A DNA stretch of 64,000 bases from Bacillus canaveralius (GTDB taxonomy: Bacteria; Bacillota; Bacilli; Bacillales; Cytobacillaceae), in NCBI RefSeq assembly GCF_002860125.1, contig NZ_PGVA01000002.1, positions 1-64,000 of the forward strand, read 5' to 3'. Shown one piece after another: positions 7,467 to 16,529 of the stretch. The first letter of the stretch is position 1. Every line of letters starts with the position of its first letter. The position numbers were made by a program, and so were the translations under genes. The notes under the pieces were generated by a model that saw nothing but the letters and a program-made list of their open reading frames with translations, did not search any database and had not been told where the DNA came from.

Positions 7467-8060
7467 TCTCCCTCGCAGTTCTGCATTCCACTGGAAAAAT
7501 TTCAAAGACCGCTTATAGGATCTGCTGTTGTGATCAATAATCCCGCCACGGTTCATAAAACTCTTTTTTCCAATCTTCATTTCTTTCGCCTCAATGCCTC
7601 TGCTTTTCACTTGATTCCCTGGATTACCCCAATTTAATGAACAGAAATCGGCTCTGTCAAGTATTCGATCGTAAATGCTCTGTTCCTTTTCTGGCTATAA
7701 AAAACAGCCGTTGCTTTACATTCGGGTTTGAACTTAATGGTTCCAAAGTCGACAAGGATCACTTAATTTCAGTGACAAATGATAGATCGTGATAACACAT
7801 ACTCTAGACAGAAAACAAGATAAAAATAATAACAGGCCACAAAGCTGAGATATCAAAAATCAACAATTTCTTTTAACAGAGCAAATCAACAAAAGTTGGC
7901 TGGGATTTTGATAGCACCGCGACCTTTACATGGATAATTTTAAAAGAAAACCCTCTTATATTTCGTATTTTTGTCATAGACTAATAGGGAATAATCATGT
8001 ACAATGTTTTCAGAATATTGATTATCTTCATAAGACTCAAAATCAATTTGATCAATCCGA
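7467..8060. other. Gene-poor intergenic region upstream of the branched-chain amino-acid operon
   Basis: About 600 nt with no supportable coding region, RNA gene or riboswitch. The last part is AT-rich and includes TACAAT at 8000-8005 with only a weak -35, so the operon promoter is probably near 7970-8005 but is not well defined. Confidence 0.4.
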
Positions 8061-8088
8061 ACAAGAGTAAAAATAGGGGGGCAAAAAG

Positions 8089-9267
8089 ATGAGAAAAAGA
8101 AAAACAGCAGGAATTTTTATGTCTTTATTATTAATGGCAGGTGTAATCGCCGGATGTGGCGGTGGCGGAGAGAAATCATCAGGTGAAAGCGGTGGAGAGA
8201 CGATTAAGATTGGTGCCAACCTTGAGCTTTCCGGGGGAGTAGCTTCATACGGCCAATCAATTAATGAAGGGCTTAAACTTGCAATTGAGGAGATTAATAA
8301 AGAAGGAATTGACGGCAAAGAACTTGAATTGGTGCCAGTCGACAACAAGTCCGAAGCTCCTGAAGCGACAAACGGAGCGATCAAGCTTGTCAGCCAGGAT
8401 AAAGTTGCGGCCATTGTCGGGGCAGCAACAAGTACAAATACGCTTGGCCAGGTGGATATTGTCCAGGAAAACAAGATTCCGTTGATAACCCCGACAGGAA
8501 CAAGTCCGACGATTACAAGTGCTGATGGTAAATTAAATGATTTTGTGTTCAGAACATGTTTTATTGACCCGTTTCAAGGAACCGTGGCCGCTAACTTTGC
8601 GACGAAAGATTTAGGTGTTAAATCAGCAGCTATTTTGATTGACAGTGCAAGCGATTATGCCAAAGGGCTTGCTGATTCCTTTAAGGACGCCTTTAAAAAG
8701 AATGGCGGAGAAATTGTCGGTGAGGAAGCTTATATCGCCAAGGATACAGACTTCCGTGCCACTTTAACAAGAATCAAATCAAAGAATCCGGAATTTGTCT
8801 TTGTACCTGGATACTATGAAGAAGTGGGTCTCATTGTCAAACAGGCGCGTGAACTTGGACTGGATGTACCATTCATGGGCGGCGACGGTTGGGATTCCCC
8901 GACGCTAGTAGAAATCGCCGGTGCTGAAGCGCTTGAAAATACGTATATTACAAACCATTATTCTTCCAATGATCCAGATCCAAAGATTCAAGACTTTGTA
9001 AAAGCGTTCCAGGCAAAATATAAAAATAAAAAGCCTGATGCGTTCGCAGCACTTGGCTATGACACTGGTTATTTCCTTGCCGATGCGATTAAGCGCGCCG
9101 GAAGTGCCGATCCTGAAAAAATCCAGAAAGCACTTGAGGAAACGAAGGATTTAGCGCTTGTTTCCGGAACGATGAATCTTGATGAAAATCATAATCCGAT
9201 TAAATCGGCAGCAATCTTGAAGTATGTAGGCGGCGAACAACAGTTTGAAACAAAAGTAAACCCATAA
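8089..9267 (+). CDS. livK: Branched-chain amino-acid ABC transporter substrate-binding lipoprotein
   Basis: A 392-residue lipoprotein with signal sequence and lipobox VIAGC (Cys23), then a Gly/Ser-rich linker. It has the type I periplasmic-binding (Peripla_BP_6) fold: IKIGANLELSGGVASYGQSI, KLVSQDKVAAIVGAATST, and GYDTGYFLADAI near the C-terminus. It should sit outside the membrane and deliver Leu/Ile/Val or a related amino acid or amide to the LivHM permease encoded downstream. The start is an ATG behind ATAGGGGGG. The 96-nt gap to livH holds no clear terminator. The precise substrate is not determined by the sequence. Confidence 0.92.
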   Translation: MRKRKTAGIFMSLLLMAGVIAGCGGGGEKSSGESGGETIKIGANLELSGGVASYGQSINEGLKLAIEEINKEGIDGKELELVPVDNKSEAPEATNGAIKLVSQDKVAAIVGAATSTNTLGQVDIVQENKIPLITPTGTSPTITSADGKLNDFVFRTCFIDPFQGTVAANFATKDLGVKSAAILIDSASDYAKGLADSFKDAFKKNGGEIVGEEAYIAKDTDFRATLTRIKSKNPEFVFVPGYYEEVGLIVKQARELGLDVPFMGGDGWDSPTLVEIAGAEALENTYITNHYSSNDPDPKIQDFVKAFQAKYKNKKPDAFAALGYDTGYFLADAIKRAGSADPEKIQKALEETKDLALVSGTMNLDENHNPIKSAAILKYVGGEQQFETKVNP

Positions 9268-9363
9268 TAAATCAGCAGGAGCTGAGTTCGGAATAGGGGG
9301 GCCTTGTCCCCCTATTCAAGTTTTGTAGGGGGATTATAGTTTTTTCTAGACAGGAGTGCGGTT

Positions 9364-10242
9364 ATGGAAATCATTCAACAATTAATCAATGGCATATCAC
9401 TTGGCAGTATTTACGCATTGATCGCTCTCGGTTATACAATGGTATACGGGATTGTAAAACTGATTAATTTTGCCCATGGCGATGTGTTTATGGTCGGTTC
9501 CTTTGTGGGCTTTTATTCGATTACAATTCTGGAGCTTGGCTTTTTCCCGGCGATGCTGTTATCGATGGCTGTCTGTGCTATTTTTGGAGTATTGATTGAA
9601 CGGATTGCTTATAAGCCGCTCAGAAATGCTACAAGAATTGCGGCGTTGATCACTGCTATCGGGGTATCGCTGCTTATTGAATACGGAGTCATATACATAC
9701 GCGGTGCCCAGCCTGAAGCATATCCGGGTTCCGTTCTTCCTTCAACAAATCTTGAATTCGCCGGAATTACAGTTAGCAGCCAATCGCTGTTCATTCTCGG
9801 TGTCTCCGTTTTTCTCATGATTGTGCTGCAGTTTATCGTTCATAAAACGAAAATTGGGAAAGCAATGAGAGCCGTTTCCCATGATGCTGATGCCGCAAAA
9901 TTAATGGGAATCAACGTCGACCGGACCATTTCCGCGACGTTTGCAATCGGTTCTGCCCTTGCAGGAGCGGCGGGAGTCATTTTCGGGACCTACTATATTA
10001 AAATTGAACCTTTAATGGGAATCATCCCCGGCCTAAAGGCATTTGTTGCTGCTGTTTTAGGCGGAATCGGCATCATCCCCGGGGCGATGATCGGCGGCCT
10101 TTTGCTGGGGGTCATTGAAGCTTTGGTAAGCGCCTCGGGATTTTCCTTGTTGCGTGACGGGGTGGCATTTATTGTGCTTATTCTGATCTTGATTTTCCGT
10201 CCGTCAGGCCTGCTCGGCAAAAATGTAAGGGAAAAAGTCTAG
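9364..10242 (+). CDS. livH: Branched-chain amino-acid ABC transporter permease LivH
   Basis: A 292-residue polytopic membrane protein beginning QQLINGISLGSIYALIALGY, the standard LivH start, and with INFAHGDVFMVGSF. The C-terminal half has GLKAFVAAVLGGIGIIPGAM, the coupling-loop signature of this permease family. About eight transmembrane segments are apparent. It forms the translocation channel with LivM. The ribosome binding site is ACAGGAGTGC. The stop codon lies 11 nt before livM, so the two are co-transcribed. Confidence 0.95.
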   Translation: MEIIQQLINGISLGSIYALIALGYTMVYGIVKLINFAHGDVFMVGSFVGFYSITILELGFFPAMLLSMAVCAIFGVLIERIAYKPLRNATRIAALITAIGVSLLIEYGVIYIRGAQPEAYPGSVLPSTNLEFAGITVSSQSLFILGVSVFLMIVLQFIVHKTKIGKAMRAVSHDADAAKLMGINVDRTISATFAIGSALAGAAGVIFGTYYIKIEPLMGIIPGLKAFVAAVLGGIGIIPGAMIGGLLLGVIEALVSASGFSLLRDGVAFIVLILILIFRPSGLLGKNVREKV

Positions 10243-10253
10243 GGGAGGGCTGC

Positions 10254-11231
10254 ATGATGGCAATTTTCAAACAAACAAAAGGCTTTTGGCTTTCAATGGC
10301 AGCGGCCATTGCTGTATTTGGCATTATCCAGTTCTTATTTATGAATGAACTTTTGAATATTTATTATGAAAATACGCTATTTTCAATTGCAATTAATATT
10401 ATCCTCGCGGTCAGCCTTCATTTGATCATCGGGATTACCGGCCAGTTTTCAATCGGACATGCCGGCTTTCTTGCCGTCGGTGCCTATGCCTCCGCAATCA
10501 TCACGATGAAATTGGGATTGCCATTTGGTTTGGCGCTAATCGTTGGCGGGTTGGCAGCAGCAGTTGCAGGACTGATCATTGGGATTCCTTCACTAAGGTT
10601 GAAGGGGGACTATTTGGCGATTGCGACTTTGGGGTTTGGTGAAATTGTCCGGATCTTCCTTTTAAACATTGACTATGTCGGCGGGGCGAGCGGAATGCGT
10701 GTTTCACCTTTAACGACGTGGCCATGGGTATTTTTTGCGATGCTGATAACGCTGTTGGTGATCAGGAACTTTACAAACTCAACCCATGGACGAGCCTGCA
10801 TATCGATTCGGGAAGATGAGATTGCCTCGGATGCGATGGGAATCAATACAACCTACTATAAGGTAACTGCATTTGCCCTCGGTGCTTTTTTTGCCGGGGT
10901 CGCTGGTGGGCTTTTCGCTCACAACTTCTATATCATCCAGCCGTCAAACTTTGGATTTCTAAAATCGTTTGATATTTTAATCTTTGTTGTACTCGGCGGC
11001 CTCGGCAGTATGTCAGGCGCGGTGATTGCAGCGATTTTGCTGACGATCATTTCGACGTTCCTGCAGGACTACTCGGAGACAAGAATGATTATTTACAGCC
11101 TTGTTCTGATTGTAATGATGCTGTACCGTCCACAAGGACTCCTCGGAACAAAAGAAATTACATCCTTATTTAAAAAACGGAGATCTGTTGATGGGGGTGC
11201 GACAAATGACAGCAAAAACACCGTTGCTTAA
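10254..11231 (+). CDS. livM: Branched-chain amino-acid ABC transporter permease LivM
   Basis: A 325-residue integral membrane protein with the LivM hallmarks GITGQFSIGHAGFLAVGAY, RLKGDYLAIATLGFGEIVR and a late FDILIFVVLGGLGSMSGAV. It pairs with LivH. Two adjacent ATGs (10254 and 10257) follow GGGAGGG; the second has the better spacing. The 3' end overlaps the livG start, giving tight translational coupling. Confidence 0.95.
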   Translation: MMAIFKQTKGFWLSMAAAIAVFGIIQFLFMNELLNIYYENTLFSIAINIILAVSLHLIIGITGQFSIGHAGFLAVGAYASAIITMKLGLPFGLALIVGGLAAAVAGLIIGIPSLRLKGDYLAIATLGFGEIVRIFLLNIDYVGGASGMRVSPLTTWPWVFFAMLITLLVIRNFTNSTHGRACISIREDEIASDAMGINTTYYKVTAFALGAFFAGVAGGLFAHNFYIIQPSNFGFLKSFDILIFVVLGGLGSMSGAVIAAILLTIISTFLQDYSETRMIIYSLVLIVMMLYRPQGLLGTKEITSLFKKRRSVDGGATNDSKNTVA

Positions 11232-11985
11232 GGTGAACAACGCAGGAATCCAATTCGGCGGCTTGAAAGCTGTTTCCAATGTGAATATTGAAATAAGAAC
11301 CGGCGAACTTGTCGGGCTGATTGGTCCGAACGGAGCAGGGAAAACAACGTTTTTTAACTTGTTGACAGGTGTGTATGTGCCAACAGAAGGCGAAATCGTC
11401 ATGAACGGCGACAAGCTGAACCACCTTCCACCATACAGAATCACCAGAAAAGGAGTAAGCAGGACCTTCCAAAACATCCGCTTATTCAGTGAACTGTCGG
11501 TTCTTGATAACGTAAAGGTTGCGTACCATTCGCTCGCCAAGCATTCGGTTGCGGCGTCTTTGTTGCGCCTGCCTTCGCACTTCGCCGGAGAAAAGGACAT
11601 GGAAGAAAAAGCAATCGATTTCTTGAAAATTTTCAACCTTGAGCGCTTTAAGGATGAGAAAGCAAAGAACCTGCCTTATGGACAGCAGCGCCGTTTGGAA
11701 ATTGCACGGGCGCTGGCTGCTTACCCGAAGCTGCTACTATTGGATGAACCGGCAGCAGGGATGAATCCCCAGGAAACAAGAGATTTGATGAATTTGATTG
11801 CCTTTATTCGTGAGAAATTCAGCCTGACTGTTTTGCTGATCGAGCATGATATGCAACTTGTCATGGGAGTATGTGAACGAATTTACGTCCTTGACCACGG
11901 CCAATTAATTGCCGAAGGTGTTCCCGAAGAAATCCGCAATAATCCAAAGGTGATCGAAGCGTATTTGGGAGAGGAGGTTTCATAA
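11191..11985 (+). CDS. livG: Branched-chain amino-acid ABC transporter ATPase LivG
   Basis: An ABC ATPase of about 264 residues: Walker A GPNGAGKTT, the Q-loop region around FQNIRLF, ABC signature LPYGQQRRLEIARAL, Walker B LLLLDEPAAGMNP, and switch His in IEHDM. The C-terminal extension ending EAYLGEE is typical of LivG. The chosen ATG lies 8 nt after ACGGAG; a TTG three bases upstream and an ATG at 11206 are alternatives. It overlaps livM by about 40 nt and touches livF. Confidence 0.95.
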   Translation: MGVRQMTAKTPLLKVNNAGIQFGGLKAVSNVNIEIRTGELVGLIGPNGAGKTTFFNLLTGVYVPTEGEIVMNGDKLNHLPPYRITRKGVSRTFQNIRLFSELSVLDNVKVAYHSLAKHSVAASLLRLPSHFAGEKDMEEKAIDFLKIFNLERFKDEKAKNLPYGQQRRLEIARALAAYPKLLLLDEPAAGMNPQETRDLMNLIAFIREKFSLTVLLIEHDMQLVMGVCERIYVLDHGQLIAEGVPEEIRNNPKVIEAYLGEEVS

Positions 11986-12692
11986 TGCTCAAGATTAACG
12001 ACATCAATGTATTTTATGGAAATATCCAAGCGCTAAAAGAAGTTTCCCTTAATATTGAACCAGGGGAAATTGTGACGTTGATCGGGGCCAACGGAGCGGG
12101 AAAGAGCACCTTGCTCAAAACGATATCAGGTTTGTTAAAACCAAAACAAGGGAGCATCGTCTTTGAAGGACAATCGATTGCCGGCAAGCAGGCCCAGATG
12201 ATTGTCAAAAGAGGCCTTTCCCATGTGCCGGAAGGCCGCCGTGTTTTCTCCAACATGACCGTGGAAGAAAATCTTGAATTGGGAGCCTATCTTCGTAAGG
12301 ATAAAGACGGGATTCGCAAGGATTTCGAGCGCGTATACGATTTGTTCCCGCGCATGTATGAACGGAGAAAGCAGCAAGCCGGGACGCTTTCGGGAGGGGA
12401 ACAGCAGATGCTTGCGATGGGCCGGGCTCTAATGGCCAAGCCGAAGCTTCTCTTGCTCGATGAACCATCGATGGGGCTTGCTCCGTTGCTAGTGAAAACC
12501 ATTTTTAAAATCATTGAAGAAATAAACCAGAACGGAACAACCATCCTCCTTGTTGAGCAAAATGCCCATATGGCACTGTCGATTGCCAATCGGGCCTATG
12601 TCATCGAAACAGGAAAGGTAGTTTTGTCTGGAACAGCGGAAGAACTCAACTCAAGCGACCAAATTAAAATGGCGTATTTGGGCGGGCATTAA
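11985..12692 (+). CDS. livF: Branched-chain amino-acid ABC transporter ATPase LivF
   Basis: A 235-residue ABC ATPase with Walker A GANGAGKST, the LivF-specific SHVPEGRRVFSNMTVEENL segment, signature LSGGEQQMLAMGRAL, and Walker B LLLLDEPSMGLAP. It forms the heterodimeric ATPase with LivG. The stop of livG and this start overlap by one base (TAATG), and the ribosome binding site GAGGAGG lies inside livG. It ends in LGGH before a terminator, so it is the last gene of the operon. Confidence 0.95.
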   Translation: MLKINDINVFYGNIQALKEVSLNIEPGEIVTLIGANGAGKSTLLKTISGLLKPKQGSIVFEGQSIAGKQAQMIVKRGLSHVPEGRRVFSNMTVEENLELGAYLRKDKDGIRKDFERVYDLFPRMYERRKQQAGTLSGGEQQMLAMGRALMAKPKLLLLDEPSMGLAPLLVKTIFKIIEEINQNGTTILLVEQNAHMALSIANRAYVIETGKVVLSGTAEELNSSDQIKMAYLGGH

Positions 12693-12696
12693 GTTT

Positions 12697-12751
12697 GAAC
12701 TACATTTACCTGGGATTAACTCCGTTTTTATTTTAAATGAAGTTCTTTTTT
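12697..12751 (+). terminator. Terminator of the liv operon
   Basis: GAACTACATTTA and TAAATGAAGTTC form an imperfect stem with a long loop and a TTTTTT tail right after livF. Confidence 0.6.
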
Positions 12752-12897
12752 GAAAAAAGGAGATTAAAAGAGACAATCCAAGATAGCTTTGGTGATTTTT
12801 TTTTAAAATCCTTGATTTGCATTGGTGTATTCTACCAACATATTACAAATAATGAAAATATTATATTGTTAAAATACCTGGTTGGTATAAGAGGAAA

Positions 12898-12997
12898 TTA
12901 ATTAAGCGAAAAATCAAGGGAATTAAGCGAAACTTCGTGTTATTTAAGCGATAAAATCAGGAATTAAGCGAAAACCATCATTAATTAAGCGAAACGG
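12898..12997. repeat. Intergenic array of TTAAGCGAAA repeats, about 20-bp period
   Basis: Five copies of ATTAAGCGAAA or close variants are spaced 20-21 nt apart, with variable sequence between the cores. The complementary motif recurs at 19210-19315. There is no coding potential and no nearby Cas gene. Confidence 0.7.
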
Positions 12998-13120
12998 TAA
13001 TAGGCGAGATTTCCATCGTTCCAGAAATGTCATCCTACGTCTAAAAAAAAGTCTGGCATAACTTTTTTTCCCTGTTATAATGTTTTATGAAGAAATACAA
13101 TTCATAAAAAGGTGGCCTTT

Positions 13121-13312
13121 ATGGGGAATACTTGTAGGTTTGTTATTAACGCTGTAGGAAAAGGTGGAGAAACATACTATACCCACTGTCATGATAAACA
13201 TGAGCTGGAAAAATGGATAGCAAACCATAAAGAGAAAATCATCATGGATGAATTAAAGATAACCGATAAAAAACAAAATCCACTGCTAAAATGGGTTTCT
13301 CTAATAAAATAA
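13121..13312 (+). CDS. Small uncharacterised protein
   Basis: A 63-residue basic protein starting at ATG 13121, 6 nt after AAAGGTGG (a GTG at 13112 is in frame but overlaps the ribosome binding site). It contains GGETYYTHCHDKHELEKWIANH, with a His/Cys cluster, and no signal or membrane segment. The family is not recognised. Its own ribosome binding site and a perfect terminator support a real gene. Confidence 0.6.
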   Translation: MGNTCRFVINAVGKGGETYYTHCHDKHELEKWIANHKEKIIMDELKITDKKQNPLLKWVSLIK

Positions 13313-13320
13313 ACCAAATC

Positions 13321-13352
13321 AAACGCCATTCCACTACGGAATGGCGTTTTTT
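13321..13352 (+). terminator. Strong terminator after the small gene
   Basis: AACGCCATTCC and GGAATGGCGTT pair perfectly around ACTAC, followed by TTTTTT. Confidence 0.9.
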
Positions 13353-13558
13353 AAAAGAACTTTGCCCTTACTGAAACATTCAAGAGAAATAAACATCCAT
13401 TTAAATATGAAGAGAAAACTATGATGGACTACAGTTTGTCATGATAAAAGAAGCAGGCCACATCCTGCCTCTTTTCATAGATCCGCCATTTATTAAAAGA
13501 CAGAAGTAAGTATTGATCTTTGGGTGAATGCTTTAAGTATTGGCTGAGGCATAGCTGG

Positions 13559-13621
13559 GGTAAATCTTGAGTTCCGCTCATAAATCTTGAGTTCCGCTCG
13601 TAAATCTCGAGTTCTGCTCAC
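13559..13621. repeat. Second array of CTCATAAATC repeats
   Basis: Three near-identical 20-nt units (GAGTTCCGCTCATAAATCTT and variants with CTCGTAAATC) lie just beyond the Mn-catalase stop codon. They belong to the same family as 7283-7466. Confidence 0.65.
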
Positions 13622-13636
13622 TCGCTGGAATCTTTC

Positions 13637-14479
13637 CTAGCATTTATTCATCTTTGGCAGTTGACCAGGAGGAGTATCAAGGACTTGGGGTGGTGCCGGT
13701 TTAAGATATGCCGGTTCTCCGTAAGGCTGCGGACATTGTACATATTGGAAGACACTGCAGCCATCCATGGTTGGTCCATACGCCCAGCGGCCTTTACTGC
13801 TTTCTTCTCCACGGGACAAATTAAAGAATTTATAGGAAAACTCTCTTCGTTCTCTGTCAATTGGGAAAGTACCAGGAGCTACTACTCCTTCTTTCGCTTC
13901 GATTTCTGCGATCGCGGCCATCCATGTATTCTGGTGCATTGTATCCCTTGCTATTAAAAAGGCGAGGCTATCTCTCACAGCAGGATCATCTGTAAGCTCG
14001 TATAACCTGGCAGTTTGCAGACGACTTTGTGATTCCGCCGCTAAATTTGCCCGGAAATCTGCCAGCAAATTACCGCTCGCAATCGTATATCGGCCATTCC
14101 ATGGTACACCTTCACTGTCTTCAGGGAGCGCTCCAAGACCACTGGCAATCAGCTGCCTCGGACTCATCCCTCCCAACACGGCGTTGACAAAAGGGTCTTC
14201 TGCAGCCGATTCAACTTCCGAAGCTGGCGCGCCGTCGAGCAGCCGGGCGATTAAAGTGGCGACTATTTCAACATGGCTTATTTCTTCGGTTCCTAAATCC
14301 AGCAATAAATCACGGTACTTTTGCTCTGCCCGGCAATTCCATCCTTGCAGAAGATACTGCATCATCACGGTCATTTCACCGAATTGCCCGCCTAATATTT
14401 CCTGCAGTTGTCTTGCAAAAGAGGGATCTGGACGTGTTGGTTTCGCTTGATATTGCAGTTCTTTGATGTGATAAAACAT
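13637..14479 (-). CDS. Manganese (non-haem) catalase
   Basis: A 280-residue dimanganese catalase that disproportionates hydrogen peroxide. The ferritin-like four-helix core supplies the metal ligands: Glu in GGQFGEMTVMMQYL, Glu and His in LGTEEISHVEIVATL, Glu in NLAAESQSRLQTARL, and His in ARDTMHQNTWM. The C-terminal tail (PYGEPAYLKPAPPQVLDTP) is typical of the Bacillus YdbD/CotJC-like family. The chosen ATG at 14479 follows AGAAGGTTGGGT; an upstream in-frame ATG would add 28 hydrophobic residues and has no ribosome binding site. Related proteins occur in spores or as stress proteins. Confidence 0.92.
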   Translation of the reverse strand: MFYHIKELQYQAKPTRPDPSFARQLQEILGGQFGEMTVMMQYLLQGWNCRAEQKYRDLLLDLGTEEISHVEIVATLIARLLDGAPASEVESAAEDPFVNAVLGGMSPRQLIASGLGALPEDSEGVPWNGRYTIASGNLLADFRANLAAESQSRLQTARLYELTDDPAVRDSLAFLIARDTMHQNTWMAAIAEIEAKEGVVAPGTFPIDRERREFSYKFFNLSRGEESSKGRWAYGPTMDGCSVFQYVQCPQPYGEPAYLKPAPPQVLDTPPGQLPKMNKC

Positions 14480-14591
14480 ACCCAACCTTCTTTCCAAATT
14501 TAGTTTGATTGTGCAATACAATGTATCGTATGAAGAAAGAAGAGTATTTATGATCACTAACAATGGTATGTAACACCTGCCCTATCCATTG

Positions 14592-14615
14592 AAAAAAGAG
14601 GCAGCATCTGCCGCC
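14592..14615 (-). terminator. Terminator of the symporter operon
   Basis: On the minus strand GGCGGCAG and CTGCC form a stem with a short ATG loop, followed by TCTTTTTTC. It lies just beyond the ywcA-like stop codon. Confidence 0.65.
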
Positions 14616-14628
14616 CCTTCCTGAGTCT

Positions 14629-16167
14629 TTATTGAGAAATATTGTGAATACCAGTATTGGCTTTAACGAGAATTTCGTCAAATTTCTTTGCATCTTCCTT
14701 CTTCGAAGAGAGGAGAGTCCCGACAATAGCACCAATAAATCCAAGCGGGATCGAGATGATGCCCGGATTAGTCAGGCTGATCAGCGGTTCACCGACAAGG
14801 ATTGCCGCGCCCTCAGGAGACCAGATGTTAGGACTAATAATCACAAGAAAAATAGAGCTGAACAAACCAACCAGCATTCCGCTGATTGCTCCAGCTGTAT
14901 TGAAACGCTTCCAAAAGATCGTTAACAAAATAATTGGCAGGTTGGCACTGGCCGCTACCGCGAATGCAAGCGCAACAAGAAATGCGACATTTAGCTTTTG
15001 GGCAAACAGCGCCAGTAAAATAGACATAATTGCAACGCCGATTGAAGCCCAGCGTGCTGCAACAATTTGCTCTTTTTCGGTAGCCTGGCCGCGGCGGACA
15101 ATATGGCTGTAAAAATCATGGGCAAAGGCTGAGGCTCCGGATAGAACAAGACCTGCGACAACTGCCAAAATCGTTGCGAATGCAACCGCCGATACAAACG
15201 CAAACAGAAAATCTCCGCCTAAAGCTTTTGCCAGCAATGGCGCCGCCATATTACCGGCAGCATTGGCCGCAACGATCTCGTCATATCCGACAAACGCGGC
15301 TGCTCCGAATCCAAGGAAAATCGTCATCACATAGAAAGCGCCAATAATCCACGTTGCATAAACAACAGACTTCCGGGCCGTAATCGCATCTTTTACGGTA
15401 AAGAAGCGAATCAAAATGTGTGGCAAGCCAGCCGTGCCTAAAATCAACGCAAGATTTAACGAAATGTTATCGAGCGGATTCGTAAATTTGTTGCCTGGAT
15501 TTAAGTAGGCTTCCCCCAATGGAGTAGCAGATTTCATCTGTGTAAACATATTCATCACGCTAAAATCAAATTTGGCGAACACAATGACGGAAATAATGAA
15601 GGTTCCAATCATCAATAGCATCGCTTTGACGATTTGGACCCAGCTTGTTGCTGTCATTCCTCCAAACACCACATAAACGGTCATCAATACACCGACGATT
15701 AATACCGAATAAACATAGTCAATCCCAAGCAACAGATGAATTAATCCGCCAGCGCCTACGAGCTGGGCGATCATATAAAAGATTGAGATTGTGATCGTAT
15801 TGAGGGCAGCAACACCGCGTACTTTTTTATCATCAAAACGAGCGGCAATCATGTCAGCCATCGTATATTTTCCAAGATTGCGAAGCGGCTCGGCAACAAT
15901 GTATAACACGACCAGATAAGCAACAAGAAAGCCGATGCTGTAGAAAAACCCGTCAAATCCGGAAAGTGCGACCATCCCGGCAATACCAAGGAAAGAAGCA
16001 GCCGACATATAATCACCGGCAATTGCGAGTCCGTTTTGCCAGCCTGTTAAGCTGCTGTCGGCTGTATAAAAATCACTGGTCGTCTTCGTCCGCTTTGAAG
16101 CATAATAGGTAATGACCAGTGTTAGGCCAACAATCAATAAGAAGAGTGTAAATGCCAGCGTGTTCAT
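14629..16167 (-). CDS. ywcA: Sodium:solute symporter, ActP/YwcA-type (acetate or short-chain monocarboxylate)
   Basis: A 512-residue SSS-family transporter with about 13 membrane spans. Family features include YYASKRTKTTSDFYTADSSL, GLAIAGDYMSAASFLGIAG, LRNLGKYTMADMIAARF, and LPHILIRFFTVKDA, all typical of ActP/YwcA proteins. It should import acetate, pyruvate or a similar monocarboxylate with Na+ or H+. The upstream gene encodes a DUF485 partner and overlaps it by 4 nt. The length matches the family, and no defect is seen. Confidence 0.92.
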   Translation of the reverse strand: MNTLAFTLFLLIVGLTLVITYYASKRTKTTSDFYTADSSLTGWQNGLAIAGDYMSAASFLGIAGMVALSGFDGFFYSIGFLVAYLVVLYIVAEPLRNLGKYTMADMIAARFDDKKVRGVAALNTITISIFYMIAQLVGAGGLIHLLLGIDYVYSVLIVGVLMTVYVVFGGMTATSWVQIVKAMLLMIGTFIISVIVFAKFDFSVMNMFTQMKSATPLGEAYLNPGNKFTNPLDNISLNLALILGTAGLPHILIRFFTVKDAITARKSVVYATWIIGAFYVMTIFLGFGAAAFVGYDEIVAANAAGNMAAPLLAKALGGDFLFAFVSAVAFATILAVVAGLVLSGASAFAHDFYSHIVRRGQATEKEQIVAARWASIGVAIMSILLALFAQKLNVAFLVALAFAVAASANLPIILLTIFWKRFNTAGAISGMLVGLFSSIFLVIISPNIWSPEGAAILVGEPLISLTNPGIISIPLGFIGAIVGTLLSSKKEDAKKFDEILVKANTGIHNISQ

Positions 16168-16529
16168 GCGTTTTTCCTCCTTGCACCCCTTGTTTCTTCA
16201 ATAACTTCCTCAACAATCTTGTCAAAACCCGCTGCTTTATTCGAATAAATAATACAGAGAGTCCACGTCATGATGAATTGTGCAAAGGCGAACACCCACG
16301 CCCAGCTGATTGCCCCGACAGCAGGATTGTTTAAAACCTTTGAATACGCTGTCAAAATCGGAAGAGTAAAATAAAAAGCGAGAAAAAACAAAGAAAAAGG
16401 CAGAATGAAATTCTTCTTACTCTTTAGCAGCCTCTGAAAAGACGAGGATTTAGCAATCTTCGAATAATCGAGTGATGCAGCCCATTGTTCCCTTTTTAGA
16501 TCGGTTACACTTTTTTGATTTAATCCCAT
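16164..16529 (-). CDS. ywcB: DUF485 membrane protein, partner of the YwcA/ActP symporter
   Basis: A 121-residue protein with a hydrophilic N-terminus (SSSFQRLLKSKKNFILP) and two membrane helices, around FFLAFYFTLPILTAYS and AWVFAFAQFIMTWTLCIIY. This is the DUF485/YjcH/YwcB pattern. It overlaps the symporter start by 4 nt, so production of the two is coupled, and it is thought to be an accessory subunit. The start is an ATG behind AAAGGGGG. Confidence 0.9.
   Translation of the reverse strand: MGLNQKSVTDLKREQWAASLDYSKIAKSSSFQRLLKSKKNFILPFSLFFLAFYFTLPILTAYSKVLNNPAVGAISWAWVFAFAQFIMTWTLCIIYSNKAAGFDKIVEEVIEETRGARRKNA

Noticed and set aside
7467-8088. Riboswitch or T-box upstream of the liv operon
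   Set aside because: No T-box AGGTGG-type motif, no leader terminator and no recognised aptamer were seen.
8052-8474. Minus-strand frame of about 140 codons over the liv binding protein
   Set aside because: Composition is Ser/Pro-rich as expected for a complement of a real gene; no start signal.
11166-11636. Minus-strand frame of about 156 codons
   Set aside because: It is antisense to livG, whose Walker and signature motifs are intact; no ribosome binding site on the minus strand.
12898-12997. CRISPR array
   Set aside because: Period 20-21 nt is too short for repeat plus spacer, and no cas genes occur in the window.
14657-15112. Plus-strand frame of about 151 codons
   Set aside because: Lies antisense to the well-supported YwcA-type symporter; no initiation signal.
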